The notes under the pieces were generated by a model. That model made no database searches. It had not been told where the DNA came from and saw only the letters and a program-made list of their open reading frames with translations. DNA of 64,000 nt from BOG-908 sp965199235 (GTDB taxonomy: Bacteria; Pseudomonadota; Alphaproteobacteria; Acetobacterales; Acetobacteraceae): the NCBI GenBank assembly GCA_965199235.1, contig CBDAQU010000002.1:1798001-1862000 (forward strand), given 5' to 3'. The position numbers and the translations under genes were made by a program. Positions 28,353-37,155 of this stretch are shown piece by piece (position 1 is the stretch's first letter; each line of letters opens with the position of its first letter).

Positions 28353-28721
28353 ATGATTGGGGCAATAAAGCTGTTATCAGGAGCGGTGGGTTTCTTGGCA
28401 GTGTTCTGTTCGGCCGGGTTGGCGACAGACGCACTCGCGCAGTCGGCCCAGAGGCAGGCGGCGCCCGTGCCGTCACCGGACTCCCAGACCGCCGATCCGC
28501 AGGCGTCCGCTCCGTTCGCAAAACGCGGCCAACAGGCGGCGACGGTGAACGCACCGCTGCAGCTGCTCGGCGTCCCGGTCCGTGTGGAGGCTCCCGATCC
28601 TGTATCCTATAGCGGGTCGGCGTATCAGGATGATCTCAGCGGGCAGAGCGAGAGCAATTCAGATCCCGCCATAACGGACAGCGTGCGGGAGACCGGGCCC
28701 AGCATACCGGACGCCTGGTAG
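28353..28721 (+). CDS. secreted low-complexity hypothetical protein
   Basis: Predicted 122-residue exported protein. The signal peptide ends LATDALAQS (residue ~30). The mature part is Ala/Pro/Gln/Ser-rich and disordered-looking, ending in GPSIPDAW. CGGAGAG lies upstream of the ATG. No domain is recognised. It is followed by the TonB-like gene 83 bases on, in the same direction. Confidence 0.55.
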   Translation: MIGAIKLLSGAVGFLAVFCSAGLATDALAQSAQRQAAPVPSPDSQTADPQASAPFAKRGQQAATVNAPLQLLGVPVRVEAPDPVSYSGSAYQDDLSGQSESNSDPAITDSVRETGPSIPDAW

Positions 28722-28804
28722 CCCGTCGCGCTGTAAGCTGCCTCAAGAGACTTCACGTTGAGAAACGATCGCCGTTGGCTGGAGAGCGCAGGTAGCAGTT
28801 CCCG

Positions 28805-29470
28805 GTGATCCTGGACGATGGTTGGGCGAGCCGTCGGATCGTCGTCCTGGTTACCGTTACGTTGCTGCATCTCCTGATCCTGGCAGTTCTGGCGTCCAAC
28901 GCCGAGATACGCCGGTCCTTGTTCGTGCCCTCTGCGGCGAGGCTGATCATCGAGCGTCGAACGCCCCCGCCCGAACCGCCGTCGATCGCCGTTCCCAGGC
29001 TGGCCCCGCCCCCCGACTTTGTGCCGACACCTGACATCGAGGTTGCTGCGCCGGCGGCACGTATCGCACCGTTGAAGCCCGCTCCTCACGCGCCACCAGT
29101 GGGCAGACCATCGTCGCCTTTTGGAGCGGCAACCGATGCGGGCCTGGGCCTGGACGTTGGAACCACGGCCGGCGGTGGCGCGGGAGACCGGGGCAGCCTG
29201 GCGCAGTTCGAGGCCGCCGTGCGGCGACAGGTCTTGGCTGGCAAGCGGCAGCCGGCTCTGGCATGGGATCGCCGCAATACCTGCGTCGTGGGCTACACCG
29301 TGCATATCGGCGCGGGCGGCACCCTATCTGGATTTTCGATCGATCCCTGTTCGGTTCCCGAGATCAACGAAGCGGCTCGACTAGCGGTCCAGCAGGCTGC
29401 CTATCCCCGGCCGCCGCACCTCGGCGCCATGAGCTACGAGGTTCACGGCAGCTTGGTCTTCCGACCGTAA
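28805..29470 (+). CDS. TonB-like energy transducer
   Basis: Predicted 221-residue inner-membrane anchored periplasmic protein. One N-terminal membrane helix (VLVTVTLLHLLILAVLAS, residues ~13-30) is followed by a Pro-rich linker (PPPEPPSIAVPRLAPPPD) and a C-terminal domain with NTCVVGYTVHIGAGGTLSG and ending SYEVHGSLVFRP, typical of TonB_C. GTG 28805 is the only sensible start. No ExbB/ExbD or TonB receptor gene is adjacent, so its partners lie elsewhere. Confidence 0.75.
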   Translation: MILDDGWASRRIVVLVTVTLLHLLILAVLASNAEIRRSLFVPSAARLIIERRTPPPEPPSIAVPRLAPPPDFVPTPDIEVAAPAARIAPLKPAPHAPPVGRPSSPFGAATDAGLGLDVGTTAGGGAGDRGSLAQFEAAVRRQVLAGKRQPALAWDRRNTCVVGYTVHIGAGGTLSGFSIDPCSVPEINEAARLAVQQAAYPRPPHLGAMSYEVHGSLVFRP

Positions 29471-29662
29471 CGATACCGCCCGGCGCGGCCGCCAAGCTGG
29501 TAACTCTACACTAATAAGTTGCATTTCTCACAAAAACGTGGGTATCGTCTTGTTAACTTCAACCCTGGGTTATGCCCATGGTGGAGCGGCCGGCAATCTG
29601 ATCGGCTGCCATCGGCTGACACGCAGACGATTTCGCGACGCCCACTCAGACAGGATCTCATT

Positions 29663-31171
29663 ATGGCTGCTCCGTTACTGAACGCGCTCTTCGCGCTCGG
29701 CGTGTATCTCGGCAACCCGAACGGCAGCGATCCCGGGGCGGAGCAGTCATTCGAGAGCAGCTATGCCAGCTTCGTCAAGACTGTCGGCGTGGCGCCGATG
29801 TATGTTTCGAATTACATCGACAACAGCCAGGTGCCGTATGACTGGGTGGGCAACACTCAGTGGCAGGCGTGGTCGAATTCACAGTCGCCGATCGCGCGGA
29901 ACATGATCCCCGTGATCTCAATGCAGATGTCGTCCACGGACAGCAGCGCCGGAACTCCGATGTCGCAGTTCCAGGCCTTCGCCAACGGCACCAACGATGC
30001 CATTGTCAACGAGATCGTCGACGTCTGGTACAATTACGGGTTCACCAAATTGGTCTTTCGTCTTGGAACCGAGATGAACATTGATAGTCTCGGGTATGCC
30101 GGTGACGATCCTGCCAGCCAGGCCGCGTGGGTACAGGCCTTCCAGCACGTGGCCGACGTGCTTCACGCCAGGGGAGTGTACAAGAACATGACCATCCAGG
30201 TCGTGTGGAACCCTGACACCACGAATTACAGCAACGCCCATGCGACACCGAACAGCTGGTCTACGGGTCTGTATCCTGGCGATCAATACGTCGACATCAT
30301 CGGCGCCGACATGTATGCCGACATGTATCCGTTCAACGACTATAACGATACCGGCAATCCGAACTCCTATCACGACTGGGACACCGGCGGGGAAGACTAC
30401 AGCATTCCTCAATTCACCGCCGACTACATTAATCGCGAACATTACTGGGCGTATCCTGCCGCCAACGGCGATTGCCTGGACTGCAGCGGCGGGCACAGCC
30501 AGACGCTGGACAGCCTGATCGCCTTTGCGCTTGCGCACCACAAGCCGTTCGCCATTCCGGAGAGTGGCGCCGGCAACTCGCAGAACGGCCACGATACGAA
30601 CGACGACGCGGCGTTTCCGATGTGGCTCGCCCAGGAGCTGACCACCGCCCGGGCGGCCGGGTTGCAGATCGCGTTCGTCACCATCTGGAACAGCGGCGGC
30701 GGCGGAAACTATCACTTCTCGGACCCGTCGGACGGCAAGCCGCAGGAGGCGGCGGCATGGGCCGCGTATTTCGGCCCCCGGCCGCGCTTTGCCGGCCTGA
30801 TGGGCGCATCCGTCACGACAGGGACAGGACCCGACAAGCTCTCGATGATGGTCGACGAGGATGCCTGGCAGGGCGACGCGCAATACACCGTTTCCATCGA
30901 TGGGCAGCAGGTCGGCAACACACTGACGGCCACCGCCAGCCATGCCGCGGGCAAGTGGCAGACCATGGTGTTTCAGGGCAGTTGGGGCAGCGGCGCCCAT
31001 TCCGTGTCGATCAACTACGTCAACGATGCCAACGGCGGCACGGCCAACACCGATCGCAATCTGTATGTGAGCGACGTCGTCTATAACGGGGTCAAGCAGC
31101 ACCACACCGTTCTTGCGATGCTCGCCGGGGGTATCCAGTCGGTCCCGGTCAAGAAATCCGCGTTGCATTGA
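29663..31171 (+). CDS. GH26-like glycosidase with C-terminal carbohydrate-binding module
   Basis: Predicted 502-residue glycoside hydrolase. The catalytic part looks like a (beta/alpha)8 clan-A barrel: LVFRLGTEMNI places the acid Glu near residue 137, VVWNPDT follows, and PFAIPESGAG places the nucleophile Glu near residue 300. Residues ~390-485 resemble a CBM36/60-type xylan-binding module, with DAWQGDAQYTVSIDGQQVG and DRNLYVSDVVYNG. Beta-mannanase or another endo-glycanase role is likely, substrate unproven. No clear N-terminal signal peptide is present. The region upstream (29471-29662) is AT-rich, and the gene itself is less GC-rich than its neighbours, hinting at acquisition. Confidence 0.75.
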   Translation: MAAPLLNALFALGVYLGNPNGSDPGAEQSFESSYASFVKTVGVAPMYVSNYIDNSQVPYDWVGNTQWQAWSNSQSPIARNMIPVISMQMSSTDSSAGTPMSQFQAFANGTNDAIVNEIVDVWYNYGFTKLVFRLGTEMNIDSLGYAGDDPASQAAWVQAFQHVADVLHARGVYKNMTIQVVWNPDTTNYSNAHATPNSWSTGLYPGDQYVDIIGADMYADMYPFNDYNDTGNPNSYHDWDTGGEDYSIPQFTADYINREHYWAYPAANGDCLDCSGGHSQTLDSLIAFALAHHKPFAIPESGAGNSQNGHDTNDDAAFPMWLAQELTTARAAGLQIAFVTIWNSGGGGNYHFSDPSDGKPQEAAAWAAYFGPRPRFAGLMGASVTTGTGPDKLSMMVDEDAWQGDAQYTVSIDGQQVGNTLTATASHAAGKWQTMVFQGSWGSGAHSVSINYVNDANGGTANTDRNLYVSDVVYNGVKQHHTVLAMLAGGIQSVPVKKSALH

Positions 31172-31177
31172 CTTCGG

Positions 31178-31411
31178 TCAGTCCAGCAGGCGCCACGACG
31201 GCGCGGGAAGCCGGTGCGTGCGCACCGGCACGTCTCCCAAACCGGAGGGCCGGTCTGGTAGTGCGTAGGGATCGGAGAAGCATTCCGCGACGCCGAGCGT
31301 TCGGGTGCAGAACGGCAGATTTGGGACCGGCCGCGAGACGACGAGCATGGGCGGCGGCGGCGGTCCACACCCGGTCAGCGCAGTGATCATACCCAGCCAA
31401 ACCGTCCGCAT
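31178..31411 (-). CDS. small lipoprotein
   Basis: Predicted 77-residue lipid-anchored protein. The lipobox TALTGC follows a short hydrophobic segment; the mature chain is Pro-rich with CTRTLGVAECFSDPYALPDRP, a motif I associate with conserved small lipoproteins of alphaproteobacteria. It lies convergent to the glycosidase gene, six bases away, and diverges from the yfgM-like gene across 129 bases (31412-31540) with no obvious operator. Confidence 0.65.
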   Translation of the reverse strand: MRTVWLGMITALTGCGPPPPPMLVVSRPVPNLPFCTRTLGVAECFSDPYALPDRPSGLGDVPVRTHRLPAPSWRLLD

Positions 31412-31540
31412 GAGACGTTATGGCTTGCCTGGATGAAGACCCGATGAACGCAGGCGCTCCCGGCCACATGCCGGCAAGGGGTTTCGTCCCGCACCGCGCA
31501 TCGCTATGGTCCGCGAAAATCGCCTGAGGACACCCTGGCG

Positions 31541-32275
31541 TTGCCGGACATTTTTGACGAGGTGGAGGAAGATCTCCGGGCGGAGCGCGCTCGTGCGCTC
31601 GGCAGGCGCTACTGGGGCGCCATGGCCGGAGCGGTCGTGCTGATTCTGGTCGCAACCGGCGCCACCGTCTATTGGCAGCAGAGGAGCGTGGATGCCGCCA
31701 ACAAGGTCGCAAACCGCTTCATCAAAGACGCCCGCCAGGCCGACCGGGAGGCGGCAAGTCTCGGATCGGCCAAGCCGGATGCCGAGACGGCGGCTGTCGC
31801 GCAGTCTCTGGCAGAGATCGGCAGGCAGGGCCCAGCGGGCTACAGCGTGCTTGCGCGCTTGCGGCTGGCCGCCCTGCAATGGCAGACCGGGCAGCATGCC
31901 CAGGCGGTCGCAACGTGGCAATCGGTCGCCGACGACGCATCCGCCCCCGCGCTGCTCCGTGACGTTGCGACCCTGACCAGCGCGCAGCACCAGATCGACA
32001 CTGCCGCTCCCGCTCCGCTGAAGCAACGCCTGGAGTCCCTGACGGGCGACCGCAACCGGTTCGCCCCGATGGCCGAGCAGATGATCGCGCTGATCGACCT
32101 GCGCACCGGCCATGCTCGCGAGGCGGCCGGCATCATGCGTCGTCTGGCCAGTCAGGCGGGCGTTCCCGACGGGATACGCGGCATGGCCTCCGACCTGCTG
32201 AGCACGTTGCCGCCCGAGGATGCGGCGCCGACACCTGGGACCAAGCCGAGCCCGCCTGCACCAGCACATGGATGA
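31541..32275 (+). CDS. YfgM-like TPR protein of the inner membrane
   Basis: Predicted 244-residue protein with a cytosolic acidic N-terminus (PDIFDEVEEDLRAER), one membrane helix (residues ~28-48) and a periplasmic Ala-rich TPR region, the layout of YfgM/Ancillary SecYEG translocon proteins. The start is TTG with GAGGA upstream. Its stop overlaps the bamB start, and the yfgM-bamB-der order is the conserved one, linking it with outer-membrane protein assembly and periplasmic chaperone networks. Confidence 0.8.
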   Translation: MPDIFDEVEEDLRAERARALGRRYWGAMAGAVVLILVATGATVYWQQRSVDAANKVANRFIKDARQADREAASLGSAKPDAETAAVAQSLAEIGRQGPAGYSVLARLRLAALQWQTGQHAQAVATWQSVADDASAPALLRDVATLTSAQHQIDTAAPAPLKQRLESLTGDRNRFAPMAEQMIALIDLRTGHAREAAGIMRRLASQAGVPDGIRGMASDLLSTLPPEDAAPTPGTKPSPPAPAHG

Positions 32276-33626
32276 CCCCGGAGTGATGTTTCCCGCCGAA
32301 CCGGCAGGCCACCGCCTGTCGCGCCGCTCTGCCCTGCTGCTGCCGTTGCTGCTGCCGGCGCTGTCCGCATGCAGCTGGTTCGATTGGCTGACCGACGAGG
32401 CCAAGAAGCCGGTGCCGGGCAACCGGGAGCCTGTCTTGGCCAGCGTCCGCGGCCTGCAGATCGACTCCGTCGACCCTGTCGTTCTGCCGCCGACGGTGGT
32501 CAATGCCGACTGGCTGCAATATGGCGGTTCGCTCGACCATGTCGGCGGCAACCTGGCCGGCGGTCTGACGAAATCCTGGAGCACGAGCATCGGCCAGGGC
32601 GGCGCATACCGCGCCCGGCTGACCGCCCAGCCGCTGGTCTCCGGACGGCGCGTGTTCACCATGGACACCGATGGCGTCGTGGCCGCCTTCGACATGTCCA
32701 ACGGCAGCCATCTGTGGCGCACCGTGACCAAGCCGAAGAAAGCCCGCAACAGCAACCTCGGCGGAGGCATCGCCATCGTCGGCGACCGGCTCTACGCGGT
32801 GACCGGGCGTGCGGAGGCCTTGTGCCTGGACGTGGCCGACGGGCACGTGATCTGGCGGGCGGAGATAAGCTCGCCCGCACGCAGTGCGCCGACGGTGGCC
32901 GAGGGACTGATCTTCGTGATCACCCTGGAAGGTCAGCTGCAGGCCCTGTCGGCCAGCGACGGCAAGTTCGTCTGGGTGCACCAGGCGACCGCGTCCAACA
33001 CCGGAACGATCGGGCAGGCAGGACCAGCCTATGCCAACGGCGTGATCGTGGCGGGCTTCGAGTCGGGAGACCTGGCGGCGCTGCGGGCCGAGAGCGGAAC
33101 GCTGGTCTGGACAGACAACATGGGCGGCGTGAAAGGCCAGGCGTCGCTTGCCGATTTCGGATCCGTGCGGGCCGCTCCGGTCATCGATAACGGGCTGGCC
33201 TACGCCATCGGGCTGGGCGGGTTGATGGCGGCGCTCGACATCCGGTCCGGCCGGCGCGTGTGGCAGCGCGACGTTGCGGGGGCGAACACGCCCTGGATGG
33301 CCGGAGACTACATGTATGTCGTCAGCTCCGAGCAGAAGCTGGCCGCCCTGGGGCGAGACGATGGCAGCGTGCACTGGGTGACCGACCTGCCGCGTTTCCA
33401 GAACCCCAAGCGGAGCAAGGGGCTGATTACCTGGTCCGGGCCGGCCATGGTCGGCGGCAAGCTTGTGCTCGTCAGCGACCATGCCAAGATGGCCGTGGTC
33501 GATCCGATCTCGGGCGCGCTGGTGACCAGCATGGGGCTTGGCGAGACGGCGTCCATGCCGCCTACGATCGCTCAAGATACCATGCTGGTTCTCACCGATG
33601 ATGCGATGCTGACAGCCTACACTTAA
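32268..33626 (+). CDS. bamB: outer membrane assembly lipoprotein BamB
   Basis: Predicted 452-residue lipoprotein with lipobox LPALSAC (residue ~36) and repeated propeller blades such as MSNGSHLWRT, ADGHVIWRAE, SASDGKFVWVH and IRSGRRVWQRD, as in eight-bladed BamB. BamB supports the BamA barrel-folding machine at the inner face of the outer membrane. ATG 32268 overlaps the preceding stop (ATGGATGA), suggesting coupling; ATG 32286 is an alternative. der follows after 111 bases. Confidence 0.92.
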   Translation: MDDPGVMFPAEPAGHRLSRRSALLLPLLLPALSACSWFDWLTDEAKKPVPGNREPVLASVRGLQIDSVDPVVLPPTVVNADWLQYGGSLDHVGGNLAGGLTKSWSTSIGQGGAYRARLTAQPLVSGRRVFTMDTDGVVAAFDMSNGSHLWRTVTKPKKARNSNLGGGIAIVGDRLYAVTGRAEALCLDVADGHVIWRAEISSPARSAPTVAEGLIFVITLEGQLQALSASDGKFVWVHQATASNTGTIGQAGPAYANGVIVAGFESGDLAALRAESGTLVWTDNMGGVKGQASLADFGSVRAAPVIDNGLAYAIGLGGLMAALDIRSGRRVWQRDVAGANTPWMAGDYMYVVSSEQKLAALGRDDGSVHWVTDLPRFQNPKRSKGLITWSGPAMVGGKLVLVSDHAKMAVVDPISGALVTSMGLGETASMPPTIAQDTMLVLTDDAMLTAYT

Positions 33627-33633
33627 GCAAAAG

Positions 33634-33652
33634 CCAGGGGCTCTGCCCCTGG
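33634..33652. terminator. palindrome after bamB, possible terminator or spacer repeat
   Basis: CCAGGGGCTCTGCCCCTGG forms an 8-bp stem with a three-base loop immediately after the bamB stop. No T run follows. The rest of the 33653-33737 gap contains further GC palindromic words (CACGCTTTCGCGTG). The same type of element follows dnaA at 55952-55970, so this is a dispersed intergenic palindrome family. Confidence 0.5.
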
Positions 33653-33737
33653 ACCCTGTCGTGCGTCGGCACGCTTTCGCGTGACCGGGCCAGTCGGCCC
33701 CAAATCCCCTGGGCTTCGCCCCTGTCAGGTCCCTATC

Positions 33738-35075
33738 GTGCTTCCCGTCGTCGTTATTGCTGGCCGGCCGAACGTCGGCAAATCCACACTGTTCAATCGG
33801 CTTTCGGGCCGTCGCGCGGCCATCGTGTCGGACACCCCTGGTGTTACCCGCGACCGCAAGGATGCCGAGGCGATGCTCCGCGGCCGTGCCGTCCGGCTGG
33901 TGGACACTGCCGGCCTGGAGGAGAGCGATCCCGAAGCCCTCTACGGCCGCATGCGCGCCAGCAGCGAGGCGGCCGTCGCACAGGCCGACCTGGTCGTGTT
34001 CGTCATCGATGCGAGGATCGGCATCACGCCCGCCGACGAGCACTTCGCGAACTGGCTGCGGCGGCAGGACCGCCCGGTGCTCCTCGTCGCCAACAAGGCC
34101 GAGGGTCGGCTCGGCGTCGCCAACGCGCTCGAAGCCTACAGCCTTGGCCTGGGCGACCCGCTCGCCGTGTCGGCCGAACACAACGAGGGCATCGCCGACC
34201 TGATGCGCGAAATCGCCGAGGCGCTGCCGTCCTCGTCCGACGAGGAGCAGGACGAGGGCACGCGGCCGTTGAAGCTGGCCATCGTCGGGCGCCCCAACGC
34301 GGGCAAATCCACGCTGCTCAACAGGCTGGTGGGCGAGGAACGGATGATCACCGGCCCGGAACCAGGCCTGACGCGCGACGCGGTCAGCACCATCCTGCGC
34401 CATCCGGACGGCGACATCGAGCTGGTCGACACCGCGGGCCTGCGCAAACGCGCCAGGGTCGAGGAAGCGCTGGAGAAGATGTCGGTCAGTGCGAGCATCG
34501 AGGCGCTGAAAATGGCCGAGATCGTGGCGCTGACCGTGGACGCGTCGCTCGGCCTGCACGAACAGGATTTGCAGATCGCCCGGCTGGTCGAGCGGGAAGG
34601 GCGCGCCTGCGTTGTGGTGCTGAACAAATGGGATGCGGTGCAGGATCGCGACGCGACACGACGCGCGATCAGCGACCGGCTGGAGTTCAGCATGACCCAG
34701 ATGCGCGGCATCCCGGTGGTGACGCTGTCGGCCGCCACCGGCGCGGGGGTGCAAAAATTCCTGCCCGCGGTGCGCGCCGCGGCAACCGTGTGGAACACCC
34801 GGGTTGCGACCGGCGCGCTCAACCGCTGGTTCGAGACGGCGCTCGAACGGCACCCGCCGCCGCTGGTGGAGGGACGGCGGCTGAAGCTGCGCTACATCAC
34901 CCAGGCAAAAGCGCGGCCGCCCACCTTCCTGGTGTTCGGCACCCGCGCGGAGCAGATGCCGGAAGACTATCACCGCTATCTGGTCAACAGCCTGCGCGAG
35001 GTATTCAAGCTGCCAGGCACGCCCATCCGCATCCAGGGCCGCGGCACCACCAACCCCTATGTGGACAAAGAGTAG
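33738..35075 (+). CDS. der: ribosome biogenesis GTPase Der (EngA)
   Basis: Predicted 445-residue tandem-GTPase. First G domain: IAGRPNVGKSTLFN, DTPGVTRD, VDTAGLEE, NKAEGR. Second: IVGRPNAGKSTLLN near residue 184, DTAGLRKRA, NKWDAV, followed by a KH-like domain ending GRGTTNPYVDKE. It assists 50S assembly. GTG 33738 was selected because family homology starts there (VLPVVVIAGRP). The gene follows yfgM-bamB as in many Gram-negatives. Confidence 0.95.
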   Translation: MLPVVVIAGRPNVGKSTLFNRLSGRRAAIVSDTPGVTRDRKDAEAMLRGRAVRLVDTAGLEESDPEALYGRMRASSEAAVAQADLVVFVIDARIGITPADEHFANWLRRQDRPVLLVANKAEGRLGVANALEAYSLGLGDPLAVSAEHNEGIADLMREIAEALPSSSDEEQDEGTRPLKLAIVGRPNAGKSTLLNRLVGEERMITGPEPGLTRDAVSTILRHPDGDIELVDTAGLRKRARVEEALEKMSVSASIEALKMAEIVALTVDASLGLHEQDLQIARLVEREGRACVVVLNKWDAVQDRDATRRAISDRLEFSMTQMRGIPVVTLSAATGAGVQKFLPAVRAAATVWNTRVATGALNRWFETALERHPPPLVEGRRLKLRYITQAKARPPTFLVFGTRAEQMPEDYHRYLVNSLREVFKLPGTPIRIQGRGTTNPYVDKE

Positions 35076-35111
35076 TCCCGCTGTCTCGGATCAAATGCAG
35101 AAAGGTTTTTG

Positions 35112-35131
35112 GTCCTTTTTGCAAAAAGGAC
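35112..35131. terminator. 20-bp perfect palindrome between convergent genes
   Basis: GTCCTTTTTGCAAAAAGGAC is a perfect palindrome lying between der (ending 35075) and the convergent DUF429-like gene (ending 35161). Its T/A-rich core could act as a terminator in both directions. It is preceded by AAAGGTTTTTG, matching the element at 7651-7690. Confidence 0.6.
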
Positions 35132-35160
35132 TGCTTGCCTTTCATGAGTTGCACTCGATT

Positions 35161-36120
35161 CTAGTTGGTATCAGGCGTGCCGCCCATCGGCATCGCAGTC
35201 TGGCCCAGAACCCAGCCTTCCCAGCGCTCGATCCACGGGTCGGCAGGTGCGGTGTCCGGCCGCCTGCCAAGCACCACGCCCAGCACGCAAAGCGCGCCCA
35301 GCAGGCAGTCCAGCCTGTCCTCCGCCGCGGCATCCATGCCGAAGCCGCCTTGCATCGCGTCCGGCGCATCGTGCGTGGCTGCCAGCAACGCGAGTGCCGC
35401 CTCCAGAAACGGCGCGTACGCCGCCCTGTCTGATTGCCGCCGCTTGCTGCCGCGGGTTCGCAAGCCGAGTTGCCGCATGGCTTCGGCAGGATACGTCTCG
35501 GCCACCGCGACCTGGCCCGGGGCGAGCAGGCCGAGGAACGGGCCCTCGAACGGCCAAACCCTGGGCGGGCTCGGGCCGCGCAGCGCCGGCCCGAGCAGGT
35601 CTCGCCAGGCTGATATCGCCGCCTTGCCCGACTGGTTGGCGCCGAGCGTCCAGAACACCGGCGCCCCGGCAGGGCGTTCCGCCGTGGCACGGTCGCAGGC
35701 GCGGCACAATGCGGCAGCGTCCGGCAGGCCGAGCGCCCGCGCGTGGGAGAGGCGGGTCATCCCGGCCACGCCCCTCGCGGGATAGAACGGCCGGGCCGGC
35801 GAGACGTCGTCCAGGCAAGCCGCCACGTCGAGAAAGCCCGGGTGGCCAGGCAGCGCGCGCAGGAAGCTGCAGAAATCCGGCTGGATCGCGTGGCGGGCGG
35901 CGTAGGCGCGCGGCAGGCCGATCGGGCAGTCGATGCCGAGCGCCACGGCCGCGCCGCCGGCTCGGGCGAGCAGGCGCGCAAGCAGGGTTGCTGGGTCGCC
36001 GACCGGCTCGGGTGCGCCCACCCGCCATCCGTCTGCTCCGGAGCGGGACGGCTCGATCACCGTCATCCAGCATTTGGCGGCGTGCTTGCTCCAGTCGGCA
36101 TGGACGATGAGCACGTCCAT
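35161..36120 (-). CDS. DUF429-like protein (predicted RNase H-fold nuclease)
   Basis: Predicted 319-residue soluble protein. It resembles DUF429-type predicted nucleases: an N-terminal strand with VLIVHADWSKHAA carrying an Asp, LGIDCPIGLPRAYA with a second acidic residue, VAETYPAEAMRQLGL, and AEDRLDCLLGALCVLG with a third. These acidic positions would suit an RNase H-like metal site. Substrate and role are unknown. It shares strand and a nine-base gap with the small gene at 36130. Confidence 0.6.
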   Translation of the reverse strand: MDVLIVHADWSKHAAKCWMTVIEPSRSGADGWRVGAPEPVGDPATLLARLLARAGGAAVALGIDCPIGLPRAYAARHAIQPDFCSFLRALPGHPGFLDVAACLDDVSPARPFYPARGVAGMTRLSHARALGLPDAAALCRACDRATAERPAGAPVFWTLGANQSGKAAISAWRDLLGPALRGPSPPRVWPFEGPFLGLLAPGQVAVAETYPAEAMRQLGLRTRGSKRRQSDRAAYAPFLEAALALLAATHDAPDAMQGGFGMDAAAEDRLDCLLGALCVLGVVLGRRPDTAPADPWIERWEGWVLGQTAMPMGGTPDTN

Positions 36121-36129
36121 CGAAGGGCG

Positions 36130-36354
36130 TTACAGCGGCTTGTGGGCGCGCTCCAGCAGGCGCTTGAGGAAGCCCGGCGGCTTGGCCGGTTTGACCTCGG
36201 CCGCCCGGCGCACGCGCTGTTCGGCGCGGGCGGCTTCGGCGGCATCGCGGTCCTTCAGCGCCAGCCATTTTTCCAGCGACATGCCTGCCTTTGCGGCCCG
36301 CTTGGTCTCGTAGGTGCGCTGCCCGTCGGTCAGTGTGCGTGTGGTCTTGGCCAT
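36130..36354 (-). CDS. small basic hypothetical protein
   Basis: Predicted 74-residue, Lys/Arg/Ala-rich protein (MAKTTRTLTDGQRTYETKRA, then KPAKPPGFLKRLLERAHKP). It is highly basic, probably helical and possibly nucleic-acid associated. It shares strand and close spacing with the DUF429-like gene. No family is assigned. Confidence 0.5.
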   Translation of the reverse strand: MAKTTRTLTDGQRTYETKRAAKAGMSLEKWLALKDRDAAEAARAEQRVRRAAEVKPAKPPGFLKRLLERAHKPL

Positions 36355-36390
36355 GGCGACGATCTAGGGCCTCCTCCCCGAATGCGAAAG

Positions 36391-37155
36391 CTACCCGTAG
36401 CGCCGTAGCAGCAGCGCGCTGAGCCAGCCGAGCGCCAGGTTGATCGCCAACCCTGCCGCCGAGAGCAGCGCCAGTGCCGCAAACATCCGCGCCGTCTGCA
36501 GCCGGTAGCCCGCCTCAAGGATGCGGAACGCGAGGCCCGACGCCATGCCGCCTGACCCGGTGACGAACTCGGACACCACGGCACCCACCAGGGCCAGCCC
36601 GCCGGAGACGCGAAGCCCTGCCAGGAAGTACGGGATCGCCGCCGGCAGCCGCACCAGCGTCACCTCCTGCAGCCGCGTGGCGCCGTTCAGGGCGAACAGG
36701 TCGAGCAGCTCGGGCGGGGTCGCAGCCAGGCCCGACGCGGTGCTGGAAAACACTGGGAAGAAGGCGACCACCGTCGCACACACCACCATGGCCGCGAACG
36801 GGTCGCCCACCCACACGATGATCAGCGGCGCGACCGCCACGACCGGCGTCACCTGAAGGATCACCGTCCAGGGCGACAGGGCCGCGCGCGCCCAGCGGCT
36901 GGCCGACATCCCCGCTGCCAGCACAACCCCGCACAGCACGGCCAGCAGCAGGGCGGCGAACGTGACCGACAGGGTGGCCAGCAGCGCGCGCAACAGGCCA
37001 GGGGCGTCGGCGGCGAACGCACCGGCGACCGCCACGGGGCTCGGCACCAGATAGGGCCGCACATGGGCCAGGACGACCACTGCCTGCCAGGCCGCCAGGG
37101 CCGCGCAGAACGAGACGGTGCCGGCCAACGCGCCGCTTGTCCTGGCCGTGCTCAT
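36391..37155 (-). CDS. ABC transporter permease (NMT1/SsuC-type)
   Basis: Predicted 254-residue inner-membrane permease with six hydrophobic segments. The EAA-like coupling loop is ALNGATRLQEVTLVRLPAAI and the segment APLIIVWVGDPFAAM matches the BPD_transp_1 permeases of nitrate/sulfonate/pyrimidine importers. ATG 37155 overlaps the ATPase stop by four bases (ATGA). It forms an importer with the two following genes of the same strand. Confidence 0.9.
   Translation of the reverse strand: MSTARTSGALAGTVSFCAALAAWQAVVVLAHVRPYLVPSPVAVAGAFAADAPGLLRALLATLSVTFAALLLAVLCGVVLAAGMSASRWARAALSPWTVILQVTPVVAVAPLIIVWVGDPFAAMVVCATVVAFFPVFSSTASGLAATPPELLDLFALNGATRLQEVTLVRLPAAIPYFLAGLRVSGGLALVGAVVSEFVTGSGGMASGLAFRILEAGYRLQTARMFAALALLSAAGLAINLALGWLSALLLRRYG

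Noticed and set aside
32133..34973. 946-codon minus-strand open frame opposite bamB and der
   Set aside because: Antisense of two clear conserved genes; composition is typical of shadow frames.
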